A DNA stretch of 64,000 nucleotides from Phycisphaerae bacterium (GTDB lineage: Bacteria; Planctomycetota; Phycisphaerae; Phycisphaerales; SM1A02). Shown piece by piece: positions 48,603-56,924 of the stretch. The notes beneath the pieces are model-generated. The model searched no databases and was not told the origin of the DNA. It worked only from the letters and a program-made list of their open reading frames with translations. How positions within the stretch are numbered: the stretch's first letter is position 1; every line of letters begins with the position of its first letter. A program made the translations under genes and the position numbers. The stretch is from the NCBI GenBank assembly GCA_016795065.1, contig JAEUIU010000051.1, forward strand, positions 1 to 64,000. The letters run 5' to 3'.

Positions 48603-50053
48603 GATGCCCCGTGCAGCAGCAGCCGCACGATGCAGTAGATCCCGACGAGCACGGTCAGCGAGGCCACCATGATTCGCATGACGAACCGGACATCGAATCG
48701 CGGCAGCACCAATCCGCCGTAGTGGGCGCCCAACGAGAGATAGGTCGCCCCGAGGGCGATGACCAGTTGGGTCGGTACGGTGTAGCAGCGCGAGAGCGAC
48801 ATCAGCCCCATCGCGTAGCTCGCCACAATGGCGGTGACGCAGGGCCGCAGCCGGGAAAGGCCCTCATCGCTCGGTCGCGCCCGCCAAAGGCCGACCAGCA
48901 CGGTGACGAAGAGGCCCGCGAACACGGTACCCCCCAGGAAGCCCGTCTCCGAGAAGGCCTGAAGGTAGGAGTTGTGGACGACGTAGCCAAGCGTGTCGAC
49001 GATCTTCCCCTGCCCGACGCCGAAGATCGGCGAGACCCGGAAGATGTCGAGGGCGTGGTTCCAGAGCTCAAGCCGCGACTGGAAGGTGTCCTCGGGATTG
49101 TCGAGGTTGAAGGTCGTTTGCCGCCCCCACGCGACGGTGAGCAGGCCCGCGAAGAGGAGGATCGCAACCGGCAGCGCGTTGCGGAATCCCAAGCGAACGT
49201 GGAGGTACGCAAGAAGCGCCGTGACCAGGGAGATGAAGCCGCCTCGCGAGTGAGTCAGGAGAAGGGCGTAGGTGAAGAGTCCCAGCGGAAGGGCCATCAG
49301 CGACCGCGCGATCACGCCTCGCCCCTCGCACATCGCGTAACCGCAGATGACCAAGCTGATCACGAGAAGCAGCGAGAAGTCGTTGGGGTCGTTGAAGACG
49401 CCAATGCCGCAGAGGCGCAGAACGGAGGAGCCGGGTTCGTCGGCGGCACCGACACTCGCCTGCTCGACCGCTCGCAGCGCGGGAACATGGAGCACGCCGT
49501 GATAGTGAAGGAGCGAAAGTCCGGCCACGGCAAATGTCGCCGTCACCACCGACAGAAGCATCGTGTGCACGCGTCGCGTCGTGTCGACCAGGGCGATGAC
49601 GAGCATCGCGAAGACGCACGCCTTGAGCATGTCCACGCCACCCAGCCGGGCGTCATAGGTGTTGCCGTGGGCCAGGTGGGAGAGCACCACGACCGGCACC
49701 ATCGCCATGAGCAGGGCGACAATCGCGTTGCCGCGAATCGACCGCGTCGCCCCGATCGCCAGGAGACGCGGGATCGAGGTCAGGAGGCAGGCCGCGATGA
49801 GGGCCTCGTAGATCGGGGCCCGATGCAGCGACGGCAAGAGATCCGAGGGGCGAAACATGAGCGCCCCGGCGGCGAGAATCAGGATGGCAAGCGACAGCGA
49901 ATCCAGTCCCCGGCCGAATCGGGCGAAGCGTGATTGACCGAGCGCGTGGCCGACGGGGACCGAACCGGGATGCACCACCGCCGCGCCGCGGCCCCCGCCA
50001 TTCGTCGGGTCGTCATACGCGAAGCTGGCTGCGGTCAGGATCTGCGGCGTCAT
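48599..50053 (-). CDS. Wzy-like O-antigen ligase/polymerase family protein
   Basis: A 484-residue multi-helix membrane protein. It carries GIGVFNDPNDFSLLLVISLV, TYALLLTHSRGGFISLVTAL and VGQGKIVDTLGYVVHNSYLQ with AFSETGFLGG, the Wzy_C/O-antigen ligase pattern (SRGG and HNSY). It should polymerise or transfer the flipped repeat units on the periplasmic side. It is translated with the flippase (4-bp overlap) and lies 37 bp after the initiating transferase. Confidence 0.86.
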   Translation of the reverse strand: MTPQILTAASFAYDDPTNGGGRGAAVVHPGSVPVGHALGQSRFARFGRGLDSLSLAILILAAGALMFRPSDLLPSLHRAPIYEALIAACLLTSIPRLLAIGATRSIRGNAIVALLMAMVPVVVLSHLAHGNTYDARLGGVDMLKACVFAMLVIALVDTTRRVHTMLLSVVTATFAVAGLSLLHYHGVLHVPALRAVEQASVGAADEPGSSVLRLCGIGVFNDPNDFSLLLVISLVICGYAMCEGRGVIARSLMALPLGLFTYALLLTHSRGGFISLVTALLAYLHVRLGFRNALPVAILLFAGLLTVAWGRQTTFNLDNPEDTFQSRLELWNHALDIFRVSPIFGVGQGKIVDTLGYVVHNSYLQAFSETGFLGGTVFAGLFVTVLVGLWRARPSDEGLSRLRPCVTAIVASYAMGLMSLSRCYTVPTQLVIALGATYLSLGAHYGGLVLPRFDVRFVMRIMVASLTVLVGIYCIVRLLLHGAS

Positions 50054-50090
50054 CGGTCAGATTCTTCAGTTGGGGGGGTCCGTTCCGGCG

Positions 50091-50903
50091 TTACGCCGCT
50101 CGCGAGAGCGGCGGTTCCATCACCGGCAGTTCGGCTTCGACTTCGATCTCGACCGGCATCCGGAAGCCGGCCACGACTGGCGGTAGGTCGGCCATGCCGG
50201 GCGGCGTCGAGCTGCGCACCACCCGAAGCGAGAGCGTGGTCGCGGCGGCGCCGATGCAGTGCAGGGCGGTGGCGAACGCAATGCGGGCGTCGAGTAGGGC
50301 GCTCACGGTGCGGATGTAGTGGAGATCGTGGGTCAGCTTTTGGCGGACCGTGTCGAGGTTCGTATCGGGGGGAAGGCGGACCTGGGCGAGACCAGTGATG
50401 CCCGGACGCACGGCGAGCCGGTCGCAGAACTCCGGCATTCGACGCGCGATCACGACGGCGATCTCGGGCCTTTCCGGCCGTGGACCGATCAGGCTCATCT
50501 CGCCGCGCAGCACGTTCCAGAGTTGCGGAAGCTCATCCAGATGCGTATCGCGGAGCCACCGGCCCACGCGCGTCACCCTGGGATCACCGACGGTTGCCCA
50601 CACGGGTCCGGTCGTGGCCTCGGCGCGATGGGTCATCGTGCGAAGCTTCCAGATTCGGAAGGGCTTGCCGCCGCGACCGAGCCGGATCTGTGAGTAATGC
50701 ACCGGACCGGGCGATGTGAGCTTCAGGACGATCGCGATCGCGAGCATGATCGGCGTCGCGAGCATGAGCAGGACCAGCGCTGCCAGCCACTCGACCGCGA
50801 ACTTGCATGGGCCATAGGACCCAAGGTCGCGAATCGCGACGTCCGCGCTGCCGTTCGGCATCGGATCGCTGCCCACAAGGTGCACACCGCTTTGGTCGCG
50901 CAT
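50091..50903 (-). CDS. Initiating undecaprenyl-phosphate sugar transferase (WbaP/EpsL family)
   Basis: The ATG at 50903 has GGGAG six bases upstream and gives 270 residues; the frame is open to 51074, but there it runs into the terminator region. It has one membrane segment (EWLAALVLLMLATPIMLAIA), then LTSPGPVHYSQIRLGRGGKP, FRIWKLRTM, LRDTHLDELPQLWNVLRGEM and SLIGPRPERPE, the full bacterial sugar-transferase signature. It places the first sugar phosphate on undecaprenyl phosphate and is the first gene of the operon. About 70 residues at the C-terminus are extra. Confidence 0.9.
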   Translation of the reverse strand: MRDQSGVHLVGSDPMPNGSADVAIRDLGSYGPCKFAVEWLAALVLLMLATPIMLAIAIVLKLTSPGPVHYSQIRLGRGGKPFRIWKLRTMTHRAEATTGPVWATVGDPRVTRVGRWLRDTHLDELPQLWNVLRGEMSLIGPRPERPEIAVVIARRMPEFCDRLAVRPGITGLAQVRLPPDTNLDTVRQKLTHDLHYIRTVSALLDARIAFATALHCIGAAATTLSLRVVRSSTPPGMADLPPVVAGFRMPVEIEVEAELPVMEPPLSRAA

Positions 50904-51010
50904 GAGATCTCCCGCGGACTCGTCGTCCAATCCGCGAGCAGGAATGAACCGAATATCGGCAGCGCGTAGGTGGCGCAGGCAAGCCCTATAACGGGCGTCA
51001 CAAAAAGAAT

Positions 51011-51043
51011 GGCCGGCGATCGAACGTGATTCGATCGCCGGCC
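51011..51043 (-). terminator. Intrinsic terminator after the secreted metalloprotease gene
   Basis: GGCCGGCGATCGAA (51011-51024) and TTCGATCGCCGGCC (51030-51043) form a perfect 14-bp stem with a 5-base loop. On the minus strand it is followed by ATTCTTTTTG. It lies 64 bp past the protease stop and separates it from the exopolysaccharide operon. Confidence 0.85.
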
Positions 51044-51106
51044 GAGGGGATTCGCCGCGAGGTCCGCGCGCCAACCGCAGCGCGGTCGCGACTGGTCAGT
51101 ACGACG

Positions 51107-53446
51107 TCAGTTGCATGGCCCCCACGCGCCCAGCAGGATGCTCAGGTCGGCCGCGTTCACGGTCGCATCCCCGTTCAGGTTGCCGGGGCCGCTCGTGCCC
51201 CACGCCCCAAGCAGAATGCTCAGGTCAGCCGCATTCACGGTGCCATCGACGTTGAGGTCTCCGACGCACGGTACGCAGAGGTCGTTCGCCTCATTCACGC
51301 AAAGGTTGTCCCACGCCACTTCGCAGCAATAGCTGTCGAGCGTGCAGACGTCCTGGCAGCATTCGAAGTCGTTGCATCCAGGGCCATGCGTCACGAAGCA
51401 CGATCCGGCCGCGGGCTCGCCGCAGTTGTAGCAGAGGTTGAAGGCCGCGTTGACGCAGATGCTGTCCCACTGGAGGTTGCAGCAGAACGGATCCGCCGCA
51501 CAGACTTCGGTGCAGCAGGCAGCGTCGTCGCAGAAGGGTGCCGCGTGCGTGCTGAAGCAGGACTGCGTACCCACGTCGCCGCAGATCGTGATCTCCACTT
51601 CAGCGACGGCGAAGTTGTTCTGGTTGCCGTACTTCGCGATGTCGTTCCAGGTGCCGATCGTCGGGAAGAGCTCGACGAAGTCCTCACCGAAGAAGTCATT
51701 CGGCTCGCCCGGAGCCCAATTCGTGTACGTGACCGGCTCGTTGTTGCCCCATTGGAAAGTGCCTTCGGTGACCGGGTCCCCGAGACCGATCCAAACCTCA
51801 CGCGGGGTTCCGCCGAAGTTGGCGATGTTGGCTCGCACCCATTCGTTCTCGGCAGCATTGGAGATGGTCACCAGGTGACCGCCGATCGACTGGGCCTTGC
51901 TTGCAGCGTTGGTCACCGAGGCCAGGCTCAGCAGGTAGTACTGGTTGCCGTTGGCCGGATTGGTGATCGGCCCGGCGAGGACCTGCACTGGACACATGTC
52001 TAACGCCTCGTTCACGCAGAGCGAGTCCCACTGGTTGTTGCAGCAGTACGAGTCGACCGCGCAGACCGTGTCGCAGCAGCTCTCATCGTTGCAGTGCGGA
52101 TTGGCGTGGGTCACGTAGCAGGAGCCGGTGACCGAGCCGCCGCAACTGTTGCAGAGGTCGGTGGCCGAGTCGACGCAGAGGCCGTCCCACTGGTTGTTGC
52201 AGCAGAAGGCGTCGAGCGCGCATACCGCGTCGCAGCAGGTCTGGTCATCGCAAGCCGGGCCGTGCTGGGTATAGCAGCTTCCGGTGGAGACCCCGCCGCA
52301 TCCGAAGCAGAGGTCCGTGGCCTCGTTGACGCAGACGCCGTCCCACTGGTTCTCGCAGCAGAAGGCGTCGATGTCGCAGACCGTCTCACAGCAGGCCGCA
52401 TCGGAACAGCCGGGGGTCCCGTGGGCCGCAGTGCAGCTTCCGACCCCCGGGCACGGCGATGCCGGAGCTTCCAGCCAACCGGTCAACTTCGCGGTGATCC
52501 AGCAGTGCATGCGCCCAGCCTGTTGCGATGTGAAGAGCGACCAGCAGTCGGGACCGGCGTACCCCATGAAGTTCTGGGGCTGCGCGCCCCAACCGACGCT
52601 CGTGCAGGGATCGGTGCCGCCGGTGCCGTTGCAGTCACCGAGGCTCTCGGTCGGGGTCGGCGGCGTGTCGGCGCAGAAGTCACCGGTGGTGTTGTTGCCG
52701 TTGGGCACCTCGTAGCAGTCGCTGCAGGTTCCGACCTCGCTCACGCCGTGATGGGTGTGCCAGAGTCCGATGCAGTGTCCGACCTCGTGGGTGATGACCT
52801 CGTTGTTCGCGTCCCACCAGTCGTCATCAATGATGATGCCGCCAGCGTTGGTGAGGGCGTTGGCATCCCACGGAAAGGTCCCCAAGCCCGCGTAGCAGCA
52901 GGTCGTGTTGACGACGTAGACGTTGAGCTGCGTCGCCGGCGACTCGGCGTAGGTGTTCTTCATCGCCGAGTCCTCAACGTAGGGCGTGAAGGTCCGGAAC
53001 GCGCTGTCGTTGATGATGTGGGCGGTATGAGCGAACTGAATCCGGTACGGCGCGAAGTCGGCGTTGAGCTTCGCGATCTGCTGGGCCGTTTCAGCGAGTG
53101 TCGACGTGGGGTTCGACCCGTTCGTCTCGGCGAACACGTGCACGCGAAGCCGAATCGTCTTGATGGGCGTCGAACCGTTCGGGATGTATCCGTCGCGCAC
53201 CGACGGGTTGTCACAGTCGCCTTCAAGCGGGCAACCGCCGGCGATGCCGCCGTCGGCGTCAGCGGGATGGGTGAGCGCCCAGACGGTGTGAGTGCCGCAC
53301 AGTTCAGGATCGGTATCGACCTGCGGTGGGGCAACGGTCGGCTTCGCACCGCCGCCGGCGGTCGGGCTCGCATTGATCAGGGTGGTTGTGCCGGAAAGGC
53401 ACAGGGCGATCGACAGGGCGATCGCGCTCTTCTTCGTTCTCTCCAC
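51107..53446 (-). CDS. Secreted metalloprotease with Cys-rich repeats, C-type lectin domain and dockerin
   Basis: GTG 53446 with GAGGAG six bases upstream gives 779 residues and a signal peptide (KKSAIALSIALCLSGTTTLI). The protease domain (about 110-330) has HEVGHCIGLWH (H220, E221, H224, then H230), a metzincin/M43-like zinc site with a nearby conserved methionine (NFMGYAG). Then come three about 47-residue Cys-rich repeats (pattern C-x3-H...CC...VC...CC-x3-WD-x2-CV), a C-type-lectin domain with WIGLGDP and YTNWAPGEPND, two more repeats, and a C-terminal dockerin pair (DLNVDGTVNAADLSILLGAW). It probably acts on or outside the cell surface. Its neighbours are not obviously linked. Confidence 0.85.
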   Translation of the reverse strand: MERTKKSAIALSIALCLSGTTTLINASPTAGGGAKPTVAPPQVDTDPELCGTHTVWALTHPADADGGIAGGCPLEGDCDNPSVRDGYIPNGSTPIKTIRLRVHVFAETNGSNPTSTLAETAQQIAKLNADFAPYRIQFAHTAHIINDSAFRTFTPYVEDSAMKNTYAESPATQLNVYVVNTTCCYAGLGTFPWDANALTNAGGIIIDDDWWDANNEVITHEVGHCIGLWHTHHGVSEVGTCSDCYEVPNGNNTTGDFCADTPPTPTESLGDCNGTGGTDPCTSVGWGAQPQNFMGYAGPDCWSLFTSQQAGRMHCWITAKLTGWLEAPASPCPGVGSCTAAHGTPGCSDAACCETVCDIDAFCCENQWDGVCVNEATDLCFGCGGVSTGSCYTQHGPACDDQTCCDAVCALDAFCCNNQWDGLCVDSATDLCNSCGGSVTGSCYVTHANPHCNDESCCDTVCAVDSYCCNNQWDSLCVNEALDMCPVQVLAGPITNPANGNQYYLLSLASVTNAASKAQSIGGHLVTISNAAENEWVRANIANFGGTPREVWIGLGDPVTEGTFQWGNNEPVTYTNWAPGEPNDFFGEDFVELFPTIGTWNDIAKYGNQNNFAVAEVEITICGDVGTQSCFSTHAAPFCDDAACCTEVCAADPFCCNLQWDSICVNAAFNLCYNCGEPAAGSCFVTHGPGCNDFECCQDVCTLDSYCCEVAWDNLCVNEANDLCVPCVGDLNVDGTVNAADLSILLGAWGTSGPGNLNGDATVNAADLSILLGAWGPCN

Positions 53447-53591
53447 GTCATTCTCCTCGTTGCAGTCGTGACCCTTGCGGCCAACAGTGGCCTCAGGGAA
53501 GTGCAGAGCGTAACGCAAGTGATGTGCTGGCTTCAGCGATGGTCCGATCACCACTGACCGCCGTTGCCCAGTTTGCCACTATCATCGCGCT

Positions 53592-54722
53592 ATGCGATCC
53601 GAGAGTCTCGAGTTCCTCAAGCGCCTTCTGAACACACCAAGCCCCTCGGGCCACGAGGCCGCAGGCCAGCGCGTCTGGCTCGACTACGTCCGCCCATTTG
53701 CGACTCGCACGTGGAACGACGCCTACGGCAACTGCTTCGCAAGCCTCGAACCGGAGGCTTGGAGCGCCCCAGCGGGCGAACGGGCCATCACCGTCGCGAT
53801 CTGCGGTCACGCCGACGAGATCGGCCTCATGGTGAATCACATCGACGAGAAGGGCTTCGTCTACTGCCGAGCGATCGGTGGCATTGACACGACGTCGATC
53901 GTCGGGAAGCGACTGCGCTTCGCCTCGTCGGTCACGACACCCGAGGGCACACCGGTCGGCGAGGTGATTGGCGTGATCGGCGCCACGGCCATCCATCTTC
54001 AGGACCGGAGCGGAGAGCCGAAGGTCCGCAAGCTTCACGAGCTCTTCATTGATATCGGCGCCTCCGATGCCGAAAGCGCCAAGAAGCGGCTTCGGATCGG
54101 CGACCCGGCGGTCTTCTGCGATTCCTTCCAGCAGATCACCGAAGACATCGTGATCTCACGGGCTCTTGACAATCGGATCGGGACCTTCGCTGCCGCGGAG
54201 GCGCTGCGGCTGTGCCGCGAGCGACTTACCCAGGATCCCGAGGCGATCAAGGTCCGAGTGGTCGCCGTTTCGACGGTGCAGGAGGAAATCGGCCTGCACG
54301 GCGCGGCGATGATCGCCGATTCGCTGCGACCTGACGTCTGCCTGGTGACCGACGTGGGCCATGCCACCGACAGCCCGGGCATCCTGAGTGCCCAACACGG
54401 ACTCTTCAAACTGGGAGGAGGTCCGAAACTCGCGGTCGGTGCCCAAATGCACCCCGAGATCGTGCAGCGACTCGAGGCAGCGGCCGAGTCTCAATCGATC
54501 CCGATCCAGCGGGCCGCCGTCCCCGGGTCGAGCGGAACCGACACCGACGCGATCTTCCTCGCACGCGGCGGCATCCCTTGCGGGCTTCTGAGCCTCCCCA
54601 TCCGGTATATGCACACCACCGTCGAGATGGGCAGCCTTCGGGACCTCCGACAAATATCGGAGGTGTTCGCTGGATTCGCGGCCGCCTTGGGGTCGCACAC
54701 GACATTTGTCCCCCGGCTTTGA
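53592..54722 (+). CDS. M42-family (glutamyl/endoglucanase-like) aminopeptidase
   Basis: A 376-residue cytoplasmic metallopeptidase. Metal and catalytic motifs are CGHADEIGLMVNHID, ISRALDNRIGTFAAAEA, STVQEEIGLHGAAMIAD (catalytic and ligand Glu), LVTDVGHATDSPG, and the late ligand His in YMHTTVEMGSLRDLRQI. It is divergent from the secreted protease with 145 bp between them and 120 bp before the methyltransferase. It likely trims peptides as a dinuclear zinc or cobalt aminopeptidase. Confidence 0.92.
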   Translation: MRSESLEFLKRLLNTPSPSGHEAAGQRVWLDYVRPFATRTWNDAYGNCFASLEPEAWSAPAGERAITVAICGHADEIGLMVNHIDEKGFVYCRAIGGIDTTSIVGKRLRFASSVTTPEGTPVGEVIGVIGATAIHLQDRSGEPKVRKLHELFIDIGASDAESAKKRLRIGDPAVFCDSFQQITEDIVISRALDNRIGTFAAAEALRLCRERLTQDPEAIKVRVVAVSTVQEEIGLHGAAMIADSLRPDVCLVTDVGHATDSPGILSAQHGLFKLGGGPKLAVGAQMHPEIVQRLEAAAESQSIPIQRAAVPGSSGTDTDAIFLARGGIPCGLLSLPIRYMHTTVEMGSLRDLRQISEVFAGFAAALGSHTTFVPRL

Positions 54723-54842
54723 GGCGATCCCCGCTCACCGAACCCTGAAGTTCACCCGTTCCCTGCATTGACACGTTCGGACGCGTGGGAAAAGCGCGCC
54801 ACTCTGATAGAGTTTGCGGCCACTTCCCAAGCAGGCAACGCG

Positions 54843-55472
54843 ATGCTCGCATTCGTTCGACAGGCGCTCAAGGACATCCATCACACCGGTTCCGTTTGGC
54901 CCTCGTCGCCGCAGCTTGCGAAGGTCATGACCCGCAACCTCCGCGCAGCGCACGGCCCGCGACGCGTGCTGGAAGTCGGACCGGGCACGGGTCCCTTTAC
55001 GAAGCACATCCTGAAGACGCTTCGCAAGGGCGACGAGTTCCATCTCGTCGAAATCAGCAACGAGTTCTGCGAGCACCTCGAACGCGAGCTGCTGGGTCCT
55101 TTTCGAACTCGCCGCACTGGCGCCGACGTGCACCTGCATTGCGCTCCGATCGAGAAGGCCCCGCTGACGGGCGTCTTTGACTTCATCGTCTGCGGCCTCC
55201 CCTTCAACAACTTTCCGCCCACCCTGGTGCGGAGCATCCTGAACCGCCTGATGACCCTTCTCCGCGAGGGAGGCGAGCTGGCTTACTTCGAGTACGCCGG
55301 CGTACGGGCGATGAAGGCCCCGTTCGTCAATCCCAACGGTCGCGAGCGGTTGCGTCGGATCGACGCCCTCGGCAAGAGCCTCCGCCGCAAGCACAGCGGG
55401 CGTCGCGAGTTCGTTCTCGGCAACCTTCCGCCTGCGTTCGCGGTCAGACTGACCGGCGGCAAGCGCGCGTAG
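54843..55472 (+). CDS. SAM-dependent methyltransferase (PmtA/rRNA dimethylase-like)
   Basis: About 209 residues from ATG 54843 (a TTG at 54768 is open upstream; the start is uncertain). The start [20 protein letters not shown] and [11 protein letters not shown] are followed by SAM motif [32 protein letters not shown], and the catalytic-like [17 protein letters not shown]. This pattern is shared by phospholipid N-methyltransferases and KsgA-like enzymes; the N-terminal SSP segment and small size favour the phospholipid type. The basic C-terminus ([13 protein letters not shown]) may contact lipid phosphates. Confidence 0.75.
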   Translation: MLAFVRQALKDIHHTGSVWPSSPQLAKVMTRNLRAAHGPRRVLEVGPGTGPFTKHILKTLRKGDEFHLVEISNEFCEHLERELLGPFRTRRTGADVHLHCAPIEKAPLTGVFDFIVCGLPFNNFPPTLVRSILNRLMTLLREGGELAYFEYAGVRAMKAPFVNPNGRERLRRIDALGKSLRRKHSGRREFVLGNLPPAFAVRLTGGKRA

Positions 55473-55542
55473 GCCGATACACTTCGCCCGTTCCGAGCAT
55501 CCCAAGCGGCTCCCGCCGCCCCTCTATCCGATCGTCGACACA

Positions 55543-56826
55543 ATGGCCTTCGTCAACGAACACTATCTCAAGCTTGCTGCGGGTTACCTCTTTCCCGAGA
55601 TCGCCCGCCGCGTCAATGCCTTCGCGGCCGCAACCCCTACTGCCGCACCGAGGATCATCCGATGCGGCATCGGAGATGTCACCGAGCCGTTGCCGCCGGC
55701 CACGATCGAAGCGATGCACAAGGCGGTCGACGAGCTCGCCCACCGCGAGACATTCAAGGGATACGGGCCCGGCACCGGCTACGAGTTCGTTCGGAAGGCG
55801 ATCGCCGACGGCGATTTCCGATCGCGCGGGATCGCCATCGATGAGGACGAGATCTTCCTCTCTGACGGCAGCAAGAGCGACTGCGGATCGGTGATTGAGA
55901 TCCTCGCGATCGGACCAGCCTCGAGGGGCGGCAATCGCATCGCCATCACCGACCCGGTCTATCCGGTCTACGTCGACTCGAACGTGATGATGGGAAACAC
56001 CGGCGCGTGCGCCATCGACGGCAGCTACGAAGGCATCGTTTACATGCCCTGCACCGCCGAGAACGGGTTCGTCGCCGACATCCCCGACCGGCCCGTCGAC
56101 ATCGTCTACCTCTGCTTCCCCAACAACCCGACCGGCGCCATGATCGATCGGCCGAAGCTGAAGGCGTGGGTCGACTACGCCCTCAAGAACCGGGCGATCA
56201 TCCTCTACGACGTTGCCTATGACGCCTACATCCGCGACCCGTCGCTGCCACGATCGATCTACGAGATCGACGGCGCGAAGGACTGCGCCATGGAGTTCCA
56301 CTCGTTCTCGAAGTCCGGCGGCTTCACCGGCGTGCGTTGCGGTTACACCGTCCTGCCCAAGGCCCTCGCGGCATACACCGCGTCGGGCGAGCGCGTGGCC
56401 CTGAACCCGCTCTGGACCCGGCGCTGGAACACCCGCAGCAATGGCGTGAGCTACCCGGTGCAGGCTGCCGCGGCGGCCCTCTACTCGCCCGAGGGCCGAG
56501 CCCAGGTCCGCCAACTGGTCGACTTCTACATGGGCAACGCGAAGATCCTGCGCGACGGCTGCGCGGCGATGGGACTTCAGGTCTTCGGCGGCGAGAACGC
56601 CCCGTATGTCTGGGCCCGCTGTCCCAACGGAATGCGCAGCTGGGACTTCTTTGACCTCATGCTTCGCGAGGCCAATGTGGTCATCACGCCGGGGGCCGGA
56701 TTTGGCGCTTGCGGCGAGGGATACTTCCGCATCTCAGCCTTCAACAGCCGGGCGAATGTCGAGGAGGTCGTGCGGCGGATGAAGGCGCTTCCGACATCCG
56801 CACCGGTAGGCGCAGCCAGGGTATAA
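55543..56826 (+). CDS. dapL: LL-diaminopimelate aminotransferase (DapL)
   Basis: A 427-residue class I/II aminotransferase with DapL-specific sequence: [20 protein letters not shown] at the start, [43 protein letters not shown], and the PLP lysine in [19 protein letters not shown]. It makes LL-diaminopimelate from tetrahydrodipicolinate in one step for lysine and peptidoglycan. It is the typical length (about 410-430). It sits 70 bp after the methyltransferase and ends at its own terminator. Confidence 0.95.
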   Translation: MAFVNEHYLKLAAGYLFPEIARRVNAFAAATPTAAPRIIRCGIGDVTEPLPPATIEAMHKAVDELAHRETFKGYGPGTGYEFVRKAIADGDFRSRGIAIDEDEIFLSDGSKSDCGSVIEILAIGPASRGGNRIAITDPVYPVYVDSNVMMGNTGACAIDGSYEGIVYMPCTAENGFVADIPDRPVDIVYLCFPNNPTGAMIDRPKLKAWVDYALKNRAIILYDVAYDAYIRDPSLPRSIYEIDGAKDCAMEFHSFSKSGGFTGVRCGYTVLPKALAAYTASGERVALNPLWTRRWNTRSNGVSYPVQAAAAALYSPEGRAQVRQLVDFYMGNAKILRDGCAAMGLQVFGGENAPYVWARCPNGMRSWDFFDLMLREANVVITPGAGFGACGEGYFRISAFNSRANVEEVVRRMKALPTSAPVGAARV

Positions 56827-56837
56827 GCCAGCGCAAG

Positions 56838-56875
56838 AGAAAGGCCGCTGGCGGAGGAGCGCCTGCGGCCTTTCT
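56838..56875 (+). terminator. Terminator after dapL
   Basis: AGAAAGGCCGC (56838-56848) pairs with GCGGCCTTTCT (56865-56875), a perfect 11-bp stem with A on the 5' and T on the 3' side. It lies 11 bp after the dapL stop and can act in both directions toward the convergent gene. Confidence 0.8.
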
Positions 56876-56924
56876 GAAGAGAGATGCCGAATGAAGCCTG
56901 AACCCGAACGATTTGAACGAATCG

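Noticed and set aside
51120-51245. Near-identical direct DNA repeats at the end of the protease gene as a mobile or CRISPR-like element
   Set aside because: They encode the two halves of the dockerin (DLSILLGAWG) and are protein-coding repeats. No CRISPR array was seen in the window.
54768-54773. TTGACA as a sigma70 -35 box before the methyltransferase
   Set aside because: No acceptable -10 element lies at 16-18 bp; the nearest TA-rich hexamer is 32 bp away.
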